Under the pieces are notes generated by a model. It saw nothing but the letters and a program-made list of their open reading frames with translations, did no database searches and had not been told where the DNA came from. Both the position numbers and the translations under genes were made by a program. A stretch of DNA of 64,000 bases from NCBI RefSeq assembly GCF_000204055.1, contig NW_006768785.1, positions 276,403-340,402 on the forward strand, written 5' to 3'. Below are positions 13,814 through 24,394 of the stretch, in pieces. Source of the DNA: Melampsora larici-populina 98AG31. Lineage: Eukaryota > Basidiomycota > Pucciniomycetes > Pucciniales > Melampsoraceae. The first letter of the stretch is position 1; each line of letters begins with the position of its first letter.

Positions 13814-15690
13814 ATGTCCAACTCTCCTTTGACGGCACCGGCTGCGAACCCCTCGGCTGCCCACATGAACCCTTGTGAGTCCATCTTTAACACAACCTCT
13901 CTTGACCTTCCAACTGATTCTTTTTCGATCTTCAGTGTTTGAATTGCCTGATCAACGGGTTGGAGACGATAGGCGAGCAACCTGTAACAGACAAGATCCT
14001 CTATTGAAAGTCGGCACTCCCGGTCGAGATGTTTTCGATCAAAACAATTTGATGACTTTCGAGGTCAGATTCAAGATTTATACCGATCAGGAGGTCAATA
14101 TAAATTCTCCGGATCCAAGCGCTCCCAAGGTCGCGGCTGGTAAGAAGGCTGCAAAGAGTTCCAAACTTAACCTAATCGATTCCAAAGCAATCAACAACGG
14201 CAAACTCGAACCAAAAATTTGCCCCTTTGGCAAGAGTTTGATTGAATTCAAGGAGATGGTGGCTGATGCCTGTGAAAAGTACGAGGGTGGGATGAAACAG
14301 ATCATTCTCACTAGTCCATTATCCCCCGATTTAAAGTGGGTGGCTACTATCGGACGCTCCAAGTTCCATCTCGCGGATTATGATCAATGGCAAGGTTTGG
14401 TCACTTCTCTTGAAAAATCTACAAATAAGAAATGTATTGTTGCCATTGAAAACGATAAGGTGCAAGTCAAGGCTAAGGAGGTTAATATGGCAAGTTATGT
14501 TTCTTCTCAATGTTCTCCTCTTTCTTACTCTTTCTTTGTTGAGTCTAAATCTTTTGCTTTGACAGGCATCTGCTACTAAGAAGCTTATCACCATGACTAC
14601 GGGAGGCGGGTCAGGCGTTCAAGAATCCGAGGTGAGTGATTATATTTAATATTTTGCCTTTTTTTATTGAAATCCCCCGGTTCTATCTTCCTTCACAGGA
14701 AGCGGTGAAAGAAAGAGAGTTGCATACTCTTGCGAACGAGATCTTTAGCAAACATGCTATTGAAAAGTCGAACGGAGGACCTGGAAAGACACTAACTACG
14801 CCCTGGGATCCCACCTGCCAATATAAATTGACTTACCACGGTGCCTGGATTTGGGCGCAAGGAGCTGTAAGTGCTAATTTCCACCCTTTCGACAACAAAG
14901 TTTGCTAACTTTGTTCTATTAATATAGGTGGCCAACATTGCGACCACTGACATACCGCCGAATACTTCCGAGTTCCGCTACGAGATCAAGAAGAATCGGT
15001 GGATCCACCCAGACATGGGGGTGGATCATCATGTTCAACTTCGTTTACAAGATAAATCTCGACGACCAGGAGGATTCGACTCTGCAAATGGTCCTTTTCA
15101 AAACTCTCGATCGGTGGATCCGGTTCCAGGAAGCCCCCTATCTACCCAAAATCCTTGCTTTCCCATTCTAGCTCCATGCCCGATATGAAGTCCGACATCG
15201 TGAAGATAGGTGAAAAACGGGTTGCCTCCAACCCGGGTGAGATGCTTGATATCAAGCCAGATCTGAAGAAGATCAAGGTTGACCCGGGTGAGCTAACTTT
15301 TTTGGAATAGCTGCTTGGATATAATAACTAACTGGAGATGTTTTTATTGACCTGCTGCAGATTTCAGCAATACCATCAACGAGCCAATTTATGTCTCTAG
15401 TGAGTTTGAAAGCAACTGGGTAAGTGACAGTGACACTCGCAGCATCTCGATCGAGTTCGAGCGCCCCTCGACCTCTCACTCGGTCGAATTGGAAAAGTTC
15501 CTGGCCGACTGCGACATTGGGTTTGAAGATGACAAGACACGAACCCTGATCAAAGAAGCTGGGATTCAGTCGTGGACCGACTTCATCCCAAGCCTCCAGG
15601 TGACTGAAAGCAGTCTGACCTCCAAGGGTATCGACCGTCAAATAGCTAACCGGCTTATGACTGAAGCTCAATCTCGTTTGTCAAATTGTG
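13814..15690 (+). pseudogene. Unidentified gene carried inside the Tc1-type element
   Basis: Exons: 13814-13874, 13936-14489, 14566-14631, 14699-14866, 14928 onward, a piece ending 15287, and 15361 to about 15690. The first ATG is in MSNSPLTAPAANPS. Phases agree for exons 1-4, if the intron at 14490 uses a GC donor (GCAAGT). In exon 5 the coding frame appears to shift at a G run near 15016-15020, and again before 15150, so the copy looks decayed. The C-terminal part (LEKFLADCDIGFEDDKTR onward) is helical and could be a SAM-like or similar small domain; otherwise I recognise nothing. There is no nuclease triad or membrane segment. Its position inside the TIRs makes it either cargo or an accessory protein for transposition. 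The protein may belong to a rust-specific family. Confidence 0.55.
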
Positions 15691-16036
15691 AGTGGTTTGT
15701 TTGTGCCTTCCAAAGTGTCAGGCTTGGAACTGACTCTTCGGCCTCGATCCGTGTTTATGTTTACGCTTTCAGTGTAGAATGTAACCCCAAAACACCGTCG
15801 GATTTGAAGGAACATCGAGGGAACTTTGATTTTGTTATCTATTCCCTTGTTCTCGTAGTCTCAATCCCGATGTTGCCCTATCTCCTTCCAAAAATGTCTA
15901 AGTGTGTCCAAAAAGTTGTCCGACCATGAATCCGGTCTATCTATTTGTCAAAAAGGTCTGAGCACAAGTCGAATGATGTCCAATCAACTTATTATTTTAG
16001 TGGCTCTTGTGTCTCGTGCCTCATGATAAATTAAAT

Positions 16037-16255
16037 CAAAATTGATTATATTTTTTCCATTCAAACAAATGACCCTAAGTTGAGTGAGAGCCGTAAGGAC
16101 CCCTCAATCCACTTGCTCTTATAATAAAAATATTGAATTAATTCCAAATTGATTATCTTTGATTGAATCAAACAAATGAACCTATGTCAAGTGAGAGCCG
16201 TGAGGTTCCCTCAATCAACTTAGTCTTATAATGAAAACATTGAACCTTTCCAAAT
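16037..16255. repeat. ~109-bp imperfect tandem duplication
   Basis: Two copies of an AT-rich unit share TCAAACAAATGA, GAGAGCCGT and CTCAATC blocks. They lie between the cargo gene and the transposase inside the Tc1-type element. No coding role is visible. Confidence 0.75.
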
Positions 16256-16549
16256 GTGTGTTCTTGCTGCCCAAAATCGTTCACATATTTATTCACACTC
16301 GAAGAAGAGGCTCATCAAATGGAAGGCTTCCAAGCCCTTTAACCAAAAAGGTACTCTCAATTTTTTTTGTGAGCGTTCAGACTTAGTGTAAAAATGGATG
16401 AAAGAAATCGATTGCAAGACTAACATACTTGCTAAAAAGACTAATGGCACACACTTAAGTAATTTTAAATATCAAGGATAAATGAAATTACGAAATATAA
16501 CATAGATTATCAAAGATTATCGAGATTTCAAAGAAAGATAAATCAAAGA

Positions 16550-17664
16550 TCAAACATAGCAACAACTGTGGAACATTTTGGTGCACAGATGTGCTGTGAA
16601 TAAATTCATACAGGTCACAAAGATAGATACCTCTTCCCCAGCCACATTGATTGCACGATGCAGGGCTCTGCTTCTTTTCAAACGTGACTTAAGAGGTGAA
16701 AAGGCCAACTCGATCGGGTTGAAATCCGGTGAATACGCTGGAAGGTAGAGTAGCCGGATTCCACGTGTTTCGCAAAGTTCGGCGATGTTCCCTCCGTGAT
16801 GGATAGGAGCGTTATCCATCACAAGGACCGAATTTCGAGCCGGCCAAGGGTTCATAGCTGGCAACTACATATTTCATGAATCCATAAGTCCTCTGTTAAT
16901 ACTGAAATGTGAGAAAGATGAACACTTACTAACTGATTTTCTAAGTAAGCCTCGAAATCGATTCTTGAGTATCCGCCAGGCTGGATAGCTAAGGCCACAA
17001 GGCCTCCTAAGGAGATGGCTGGTAACACAGACCATCTCTGAGACCGAGTGGTCCTCTCGAGTCGCGCAGTGCGTGCACCACGAGGTGCTCGTGCGTAATC
17101 GCGGTATAGATGGCGTTTGTTCACTGCAGTTTCATCTTTGTGAAAGATATCATATCAGTACCGGATCATAACTAAAGAAAAAAGAGGAACAAGTGACTCA
17201 CCGGTGAAAACAAGGCATTGCGGATCGATGCCAAAGATGTGACCAATATAAGCGCCTCGCGCTTCTGCCGATTGATTTGGATGGACTGTGCGAGCCTTCT
17301 TGCGAGTCCATCCAAGTCGCAATCAAAGTTCGTTGGAAAGAGTCTTGAGGGAGACTACAAAACCAAAACGATTCAAGATTTTCTCTTGAAGCTCGTCTAA
17401 AAACAAGGTTGGATCGTGTTGAAGTGACTCCAGAATGAAATCCTGCTGAGCTGGCCCTAAAACTGGGCGAGCACCTGGAGTCAGGTGATTTTTGGGGTTT
17501 GTGATCACGGCTCGAGTGGTCTGATACAACTCGAACCAGCGGCGGACCGAAGAGAGGGAAACGTCGACGCCAAGGGTTGAAACAATGTCGTGGAGCCGCA
17601 TGCCACACATGACCATCCGAACCACGACCAGCTTGATTTCGGTGGGATAGGTGTTGATGGGCAT
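16550..17664 (-). pseudogene. Tc1/mariner DD34E transposase with one nonsense codon
   Basis: Three exons (17664-17202, 17135-16930, 16864-16550) join in phase to 984 nt, 327 aa, a normal Tc1 transposase length. The N-terminus (MPINTYPTEIKLVVVRMV) begins a helix-turn-helix region. The catalytic D1 is in VFTG/DETAV across the first intron, D2 is in VLVMDNAPIHH, and E is in FNPIELAF. Exactly 34 residues separate D2 and E. The family cuts and pastes DNA at TA using these acidic residues. An in-frame TGA at about 17325-17323, in NEL*LRLGW, truncates the protein before the catalytic core. It could be a CGA-to-TGA change, as expected from cytosine deamination. The gene lies inside the 13280-18253 TIRs and is antisense to the cargo gene. 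Confidence 0.87.
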
Positions 17665-18164
17665 CTGGGGAAAGCACAATGTCAGTATTGAGAAGTAGTG
17701 AGGGAAAAAGAAACAAACTGACGATAGGAATCTTGGATCAAATGAGGATGTGGATGACAGCTGTTGAGATGGTGAAGAACCAAAATCGAGATGATTTGAT
17801 TGGGTGTAAAGGCCAAATCGGTGGTTTCTGAATCTTTGAAGTGATATGAAGGAGGTGGAAAAAAAACCGGGTGGTGTTCGTAGCCGGAAGCCACTACCAC
17901 TCAACCACGACAGAACATTCGAATGGGACAATGGGAAGCTTGAGATGGTGAAGCGAGCAACGAAGAAATGGAGAATTGTGGTGGATGGAGGGGATGTTTG
18001 GAAGGAAATCGAAAACGGTAAACAGGGAACACCCCCCAAAAAAAAATTGTAAAAAAAAAACCATTAACCGGCTTTTGTATGGGACGGTGGGGTGTAATGG
18101 GAATATAAGGAGAGAGAAATTTAAACTTACATGTAAAGCGGGTGCAGTAAAGTTTTTGATCTCA

Positions 18165-18253
18165 TAAGGTGATTTTCGAGTTTTGGACCTCTTCATTTAA
18201 TCCGGCGACGACACATCGTCGCAAAAAAATGCCGATAGATCTTACAACGGCTG
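18165..18253 (-). repeat. Right TIR of the 5-kb Tc1-type element
   Basis: Reverse complement of the left TIR with roughly 80% identity. It contains the palindrome GCGACGACACATCGTCGC at about 18204-18221 and is followed by TA. Confidence 0.8.
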
Positions 18254-18716
18254 TAGTAATTTCCGCAGTATGTGATAAACTTCAATCTAAATTCTAATGT
18301 TGAATCCAAATGTACATATTTGATTGCTTGAATTCATTTTATGTTTTACATTTCCCTCAAGGCGTGTTTAGTTCAAAACGGTCAATTCATCTTCAATCAA
18401 AGCTTTTGGCTTATACTTTGTATTGTAAGTTGTGTTTGCATAGACAAGATTCATGCATCTTTTTTTTCTTTCTTTAATACTTTTTACAATTCTACAGGGT
18501 CTGAACAGTACCATTGCAAACTTGGGGAACATGTAAGCAGAGTAGTCATATCTTCAGATGTCACAGAACTAATGTGATCACCTTCCAAAGTACCCTGTTC
18601 TTGATCTTAGACAATCTACGGAGGATGGATGCAATTCATTCTGCCACTGATAATGCCACCCTGGATTTCATAAAAGCCGCACACACCGATGAATCTGACG
18701 AAAATACTTCAGCATA

Positions 18717-19780
18717 ATACCCATATCCATAGTAGTTGGTACAAAGTATTGAAGGATGGGAATGGGTTGGGGAAAAGGAGTTTTGGATAATGGAGTACTG
18801 GGTCACGCGTCTCTTCACTCCACTTCTTCTTAGATGATGTGCAATATTTCTTCATCTCATAATAAGATCAAATATGTTGTCATTGAAGAAATGGATGATT
18901 AGGAAGTGTGATTCCCTAAAAATTCCCACTTCATTCATAACAAACATTATATTAAAAAACATAATCTTCTCTAGAATTCATCATCATCATCCTGAATCTC
19001 TCTTTCCTCTGCAAAATATTTCAGTAGATATATTTTTTATTTACCTCCCACCCACCCAACTTATTATTATTGTAGCTCATTTAAAAAATATATAAAAAAT
19101 ATTGTATTTTCATTTTAATCAATTCAGCTATACAAAAAATTTAATAATTCTTCTATTTGTGATTTCAATAATCTGATATGTTTCAGCATTATGTTATATT
19201 TAGGGGTGTGTGACACACAAACCGCCCATAGAACATGTACTTATCTTATATCTCTGTTTCAGTTGTGTGTCTATGCGGTTCAGGCTATCTCTCACATGTT
19301 CAATTCAAGCCTGCCCTCCGCGGCCGTTTAGCGTGAACCAGATACTTCAAAGTATCCAAACGCAAAAGAGACCCATTCCCAGCCTCTACTTAGCAGCCTG
19401 ACCTTCTGAATCCATTTATTCTTCTGTCCTCTAATTTTGATGTCCCCTTTTTTGCAACGTTCCTTCACTCAACTCTTGTAAGATGTATTGCAGCTCCATG
19501 TATGGAAGCCGTGACACAAGGTGTCTGCCGCCTGATCTCCGGGTTTTTGGTGTTTTTGGTGTTTTTGGTGTTTTTGTTTTTTTGACTCTCCATCTAGGAA
19601 CTCTTTCTGAGAAAGGTTCCTTGTGACGTGTTGGTAAAGTTTGTATGGTTTACAAGAATCATGTTGTGTTACCTTTCAAATTCGGTTTTCAGCTACTGAG
19701 TTCCTCTTTCTACTTTACCATCTGATTTTCAATTATCTTTGTTCATCATACACATTATCAACAAGTTTCTCTATTGTTTG
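18717..19780. other. AT-rich spacer with a short GTGTTTTTG-type tandem repeat
   Basis: No gene seen. Around 19545-19582 four copies of a ~10-bp GGTGTTTTTG unit form a short tandem array just upstream of the DIRS-like gag; this may belong to the retroelement's leader. Confidence 0.5.
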
Positions 19781-19812
19781 TTATACGTTAAGCTTGTTTT
19801 TTGCTTGAAAAA

Positions 19813-21395
19813 ATGTTTAGCAATGCTATCAACAACAATTCATCTCATTTCCAGAAAATTGATGAATCATTACTCAAATATGATAGGAGAGGTGGTAGCA
19901 AAAAGTTCCCCATGTGTGTTCTTCGCAACACTGTTGCTCACTATTTCTTGGTGTCCAACCCAAATTTTATCTACCATTTCTCGACCATTGCTCGTATCAC
20001 CATCGGTCTTGACAAAGCTGCAGGTCGCCTTGTTTACCAAATCGGCGGTGTCTATCCTCCACCAGGAGAGGCCCTTTCTTGCACTCCGGTTGTTCTGGAT
20101 GTGTCATACCAGCTTCCTCATGACGGCATCTCCCTCTATCAGATGCCTCCGGATCTTTTTGAGACCAACGGTGGCGCCAGGATTGGGACTCCACCCCTTC
20201 CTCCTTCACAACCTACTGCCTCCGGCAGCAGACCAACTGGGTCCTACTCTCAACGTTCCCATTCTGCGGCTAGAAAATCTAGATGGCCAATCCCTCTGGC
20301 AGACAGGATTGGGCCTAGACGGTCTAGATCTCCCAGGGATTTCCAAAGGAGCCCCCCTTGTTGTTTATTCAGGTCAAGTCCCAACAGAGTTGGGCGTTCT
20401 CGGGGCTGTTCAAGTGAACGGCCTCTGAATCCTCCTCAGACAGGTGGTGAATCTCGTCACTTTTGTAACTACGAGAAACCTATCCAAAGAGCACCATTGA
20501 CGGCACATACGGCTCCCAGATCCAAAGGGAAAGGTTTTCACATCATTGTCACCCCCCCTCCTTTGTCTTGCTACGAGTCAGATTTCAAAGACCAGGACGA
20601 AATGGTCTTACCAGTTCCCGGCTCTGAGAAACCTTGGTTTTTTGCCACTCCCATCTCTGAGTTGGTGGACACATCTGCCTCTCCTCTGGCCAAATCTATC
20701 CAGAGGTTGGTCACGGTTTGTAAGGCAGACATTGATCATCATGTTGACCAATTCAACTGTTCTCCCAACAAACCGGCTAGTTGGCCCCCTTCTCTCACTA
20801 AAGATATCCTCAAATACAAGTGCATCAACTTGTAGAAATTATGGGGCAAGATGGAATCTAAACCGTCCTCTGAAATTTTCTTTTTTGACCAAAAATCGAA
20901 GAAAATGGACGTTAAGGGAGTTACTAATCCTCTTACCATTCGCGACCTCTCCCAATTCACTCAGGTTATGGAGGTCCTTAGGTCCCAATTCACTTGGGTT
21001 ATGGAGGTCCTTAGGTCCCAATTCACTCGGGTTATGGAGGTCCTTAGGCACGCCTAACTTGCCACTTTTTATTTGGCTGCGGATTCAATTAAATCCTATT
21101 TTGAACAAATCGCCAAGTTGTGTTGTCACCAATCTAGAATTCATTGGACTCATGTCAGGAACTACAATGCTGAGCTACACCAAGTCTTTTCGTAAAGGCC
21201 TTCTTTGGCTTGGGGTGACTACGCTGCACCAGAACTTAGGATCTTTGAGGGGCAAAATCTTAATTCCAGATCTGTGGATCAGCCAGCTTCTCCTGAAGCT
21301 TCCTCTTATTTGTCTTGATACTTTGTTCAACCTCACCAACCTCGACAATCCCAACAACCTCAAAAATCAAGGGTTTCCCCTGCGGGGAAAGCTCC
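19813..21395 (+). pseudogene. DIRS-like gag, N-terminal and central part
   Basis: An ATG frame at 19813 (MFSNAINNNSSHFQK) runs 340 codons to TAG at 20833. The same frame then continues past the stop with sensible protein (KLWGKMESKPSSE). Further stops occur at about 21055 and in the next 250 bases. The central part is Pro/Arg/Ser-rich and basic, consistent with a nucleic-acid-binding structural protein. The later part (HWTHVRNYNAELHQVF) resembles DIRS gag proteins. The frame ends AGKAPS at the insertion point and resumes at 25577 with APSKKPT. With at least three stops the copy is dead. Confidence 0.65.
20951..21048 (+). repeat. Three 33-bp in-frame tandem repeats in gag
   Basis: Units at 20951, 20984 and 21017 each encode SQFTQVMEVLR with one or two changes (Q to W to R). 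An 11-residue unit kept in frame suggests expansion by slippage. Confidence 0.92.
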
Positions 21396-21397
21396 TT

Positions 21398-21432
21398 CAC
21401 AGGGGCCAAAATTGATGCTCACAACTATGTGA
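21398..21432 (+). repeat. Left TIR of the gene-capturing element
   Basis: Pairs with 25537-25571. The inner part CTCACAACTATGTGAG is itself a hairpin (6-bp stem, 4-nt loop). Confidence 0.75.
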
Positions 21433-21556
21433 GTGTTGTAGACTTTCCTGAAGTCTCCAAAAAAGATTCATTTTGTTTCAGAATCATTTGATTCATGAGT
21501 TTGGTAGTGTTCAGGCGATCAGGCTGTTTTGCTCAGATTTTGCTTGGCGTTGCTGG

Positions 21557-21589
21557 AGAATGCTCATTTTCATCATGGATGAGCATTCT
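21557..21589. repeat. 11-bp perfect hairpin
   Basis: AGAATGCTCAT and its exact complement are separated by 11 bases, inside the left arm of the nested element. Subterminal hairpins are common in TIR elements. Confidence 0.75.
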
Positions 21590-22566
21590 TTGGGCTCAGT
21601 CTCTGAGATGAGTATTCAGGATCCTCTCATGAGGCATACTCAGAGCAGATCAGAACCTCTCCAAGCACCGCAGAACCCTGTATCCTCAACAGGTGCCACC
21701 AGAGAACACCTGTAAACCCCTCCCCAAACTCACTACCCCTAAGAATTTCTTGAAATTCCATACTCGGACTCAACAAAATCCGGCTTAAGGGACTCAACAG
21801 AAATAACCGTCAACCCGTGAAGGTCCAGCCAGGGCTGAAGTTTGCACACCGGATCATACCTTCAAACGTGTGAACTTCACTCTATTCAATAAGACCTTTG
21901 GTAACCACCTGCAAACTTCACTCAATTCGATAACCACCTCCATAACACCTATCACTCCCTCCTACGCACCACCTAACATGACACGCAAGATCAAAAGGGA
22001 TATGACTAACCTACATCTCTATCTTATAAGATGTTTCTTTGTCCAACAAACATGTACAGTTTACATTTCTACTTTCAAGTCGTAACAAGGAAAGCAGTAT
22101 TAGTAGAGTACGTTTAAAATCTCAAGCAGATTCTAATCAAAATGGAGAAAAAGTTTGTTCGTTTGAAATGGAGATCATTCATCAAAAAAGTAAATGTCAA
22201 TCATCATCATCATTCTCAGGTTATTATCATTCTCGATTCACTGATCAATAAAAACTGGTTTTGATATTTAGATTTTGGAATCATATCAATCTACTGGAAT
22301 CGATTCAGATCCAGAAAGTAATTGTCCATTCATTTTCATTTTGAGGTTATTTGATAGCCAAACTGACACTTACTTGATATGCTTTCTTTGTTTCGTAAAA
22401 CAGTTCATACTACTTTAGCATCTCAAGTTTCAATTCATAATTGATTATCAAATTATTTGGATTTGAACCTTTATCAATATCTAAATCATCAAGATCATCA
22501 ACTTCATTTATCCACAGCTGATCTGGGTTGGTACTTTATGGTATTCTTCAAGGTCTAAGCTTTGTG

Positions 22567-23005
22567 ATGATGTCCCTGACTTTGATTCATTCTGTATAGA
22601 TTCAAATCAGTTGAATCAATTTAGACATCTACAAGCACGTCTCCAAGTAAGTAAATCCCACCTTGAACTCATTCTGAACTCGATTCTGGTTATTGACTCT
22701 TTGTCTTCCAATAGTCATCTCAAGAGACACCAAAACCTTTAACCAACACTTTGAATTTATTTCAATCCAATCTCTCAACGGTTTCAACATCAATAGCTGA
22801 TTTACAAGCACGCTCTAAACTTTTGGAGACCCGACTTGATGCTTGTCGAACCTCTCTGAACAATTTGACTCCTTATATCTCTCAAATAATCATTCCACCT
22901 GATATAATCAATCTCATCTTAGAAACCAATCCAAGTTCAAAATGGTTCAAACCGATTTCTGCCTTAGACTTTCATCTATCTACCATCAGATCCAGCTGTA
23001 TCTAA
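22567..23005 (+). pseudogene. VPS52: Captured fragment of VPS52 (GARP/EARP tethering subunit)
   Basis: Two exon-like pieces (about 22567-22646 and 22715-23005) are joined by a normal intron (GTAAGT...AATAG). They read QFRHLQARLQ then SSQETPKPLTNTLNLFQSNL. The second piece contains LQARSKLLETRLDACR and SQIIIPPDIINLILETNP. This matches the coiled-coil core of Vps52: a helical run of heptads followed by the conserved IxxPPxL-type segment. Vps52 belongs to the GARP complex that tethers endosome-derived vesicles at the Golgi. Only this part of the gene is present and the frame ends in TAA soon after, so it cannot make Vps52. The retained intron means capture was at DNA level. Identification is from recalled family pattern, not an alignment. 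Confidence 0.6.
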
Positions 23006-23344
23006 AACAAGAAAATTTTGATTTGAAATGAGATCATTCATTGCATGTAAAACGAGAAGATTTTGACGGGCAATGAAAGTCATATAGCATCAATCAGCTT
23101 TATGGTATTTTGTCCATAATGGATATCTTGGAGAATACCAATCAACACTGAATATAGAATGGGTAGATTTAAATATTCATGAGATTCATGAGATTCCAGT
23201 CAAAAAATCAGGTTCACAAGCTTTATCAATCTCTTGATATTTTCAGTCATCATAAGTGGTAAAAAATCGAGTCTACAGGTGATAGTTTGCTACTCTAGAC
23301 AGATGTACAAGAAATTGAGTGAGATGATAAGTTAAAGGAGAAAA

Positions 23345-23890
23345 TCAGATATCCGAGCTGATGTCATTCCCAAGTATGTCTTGTTCCTTTTCAGATTCTG
23401 AAACAGTCTTTTGCTTCTTGTTCTGACCGGACTTATACTTAGGGACGAAGTTCTCAATAGGTATAAGAGAGACTGGGTGAGATATAAGGTCAAGATTGAG
23501 TTGTCGAGCCTTATCTTCAGTGAGACTACAGTTCGGTTTAGTAATCCACTTCTTGTACGCAGAGTCGGACGCTTCGTATCTCAAATTGAAGCCTTCATCT
23601 GCAAGCCGAGTCTCACAATTTGACCATTTCCAGGTTTTTTGCTGCTTGTTGGTAGCTTTTCCTGAAAGCAAAGGTCAAGACTGCTAGTCAGCGAGTAGAC
23701 AGATCAGAATTCGACAGATCTGATACATACGAACTTCTCTAACTGAGCACTACATTGTAGGCCGAGTACAATCCCAGCGGTTTTGAAGGCACCTTGATCT
23801 TCAACAAGGGGGCATCTTGCTCAGGGAACAATGTTTGCCACTTCAATGATTGATTGCTTCTACTAAGTGCCATACAATTACTTCAGGTAA
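23345..23890 (-). pseudogene. Unidentified captured gene fragment (two exons)
   Basis: The minus strand reads an exon ending GLQCSAQLEKF at a GTATGT donor (about 23738). A CTTTCAG acceptor follows near 23665, then GKATNKQQKTWKWSNCETRL and a Lys-rich tail ending at 23345. The splice junction keeps the frame. I do not recognise the protein. Its position between the VPS52 and eS8 fragments suggests a third captured segment. Confidence 0.4.
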
Positions 23891-24394
23891 CCGATGAATT
23901 CAAAATCAGGAAGATTGATGCAGACGGGTAACACGGGACGCAATAAGGTCTGGGGCAACTTTGTGACCGATCAATATTCGTAGGCAAAAGGGAACATCAA
24001 ATCAGCCGGGATCAGCTAAGGCACATTCTCAAAAAGAAAGCTACTTCAAGTAGTAGTAAACCAAAGGGGCAAGGGCGGATTAAGTCTGTGAAATTGACCT
24101 AAAAAGACGTAGTATGACATTGAGGGCATGATAAAGGCTTCATGACAGACAAGTTGTAAGCCATAACAAGGGTAGAGGGTGGTATAGGTGGCAAGAGTGG
24201 AGCATGGGCACATAAGAGGTAAGTTTTCATGCAGCGTGCTTTTGCTTGTGACTCCTCAATTGTTGCAAGTAGACTATGAACAAAGTGAAGAGAATGCATG
24301 AAAGGCAATGATGAGAGGGGATGGTATGGTAATGGAGCAGGGGTGGAATTGAATGAACGATCAGCCGATTGCTAGGTTGTGCGGGTGACAGTTA

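Larger units (their letters stand above)
13280..18253. mobile_element. Large Tc1/mariner-type element carrying a second gene
   Basis: The termini match in inverted orientation. Both ends begin CAGCCGTTGTAAGATC and stay alignable for about 85 bp, including TGTGTCGTC and GTCCAAAACTC. TA lies directly outside each end (13278-13279 and 18254-18255). The element is 4974 bp and contains a DD34E transposase gene on the minus strand (16550-17664) and a multi-exon gene on the plus strand (13814 to about 15690). Tc1/mariner elements are usually 1.3-2.5 kb with one gene, so the size and second gene are unusual. TIR divergence of roughly 20% and the transposase nonsense codon indicate an old, inactive copy. 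Confidence 0.8.
11459..18716 (+). pseudogene. Multi-exon membrane-protein gene split by a 5-kb transposon
   Basis: Exon-like pieces outside the transposon read as one hydrophobic protein. They begin with ATG at 11459 (MSQIIQDRILHFV), then about 11639-11700, 12297-12400, 12764-12938, 13010-13076 and 13140-13277. After the element come 18256-18292, 18362-18423, about 18499-18532 and 18552-18716 (stop TAA). The piece before the element ends VIFLNLLL. The piece after it continues VISAVCDKLQ in the same frame once one TA is counted, so the element sits inside an exon. Hydrophobic stretches separated by polar loops, with a basic loop FKTRRELDV, suggest a several-pass integral membrane protein. The layout recalls the large basidiomycete DUF6534-type families, but I cannot assign it. 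With the element present the allele should be non-functional. Early exon boundaries (before 12.7 kb) are uncertain. Confidence 0.5.

Noticed and set aside
17323..18039. 238-codon minus-strand frame as the transposase ORF
   Set aside because: Its first 125 codons are low-complexity read-through of the 5' leader. The protein starts at MPINTYP (17664), and the frame ends early only because of the nonsense codon.
20951..21048. CRISPR-like array of three repeats
   Set aside because: The 33-bp units are directly adjacent without spacers, in frame inside gag, and the genome is eukaryotic.
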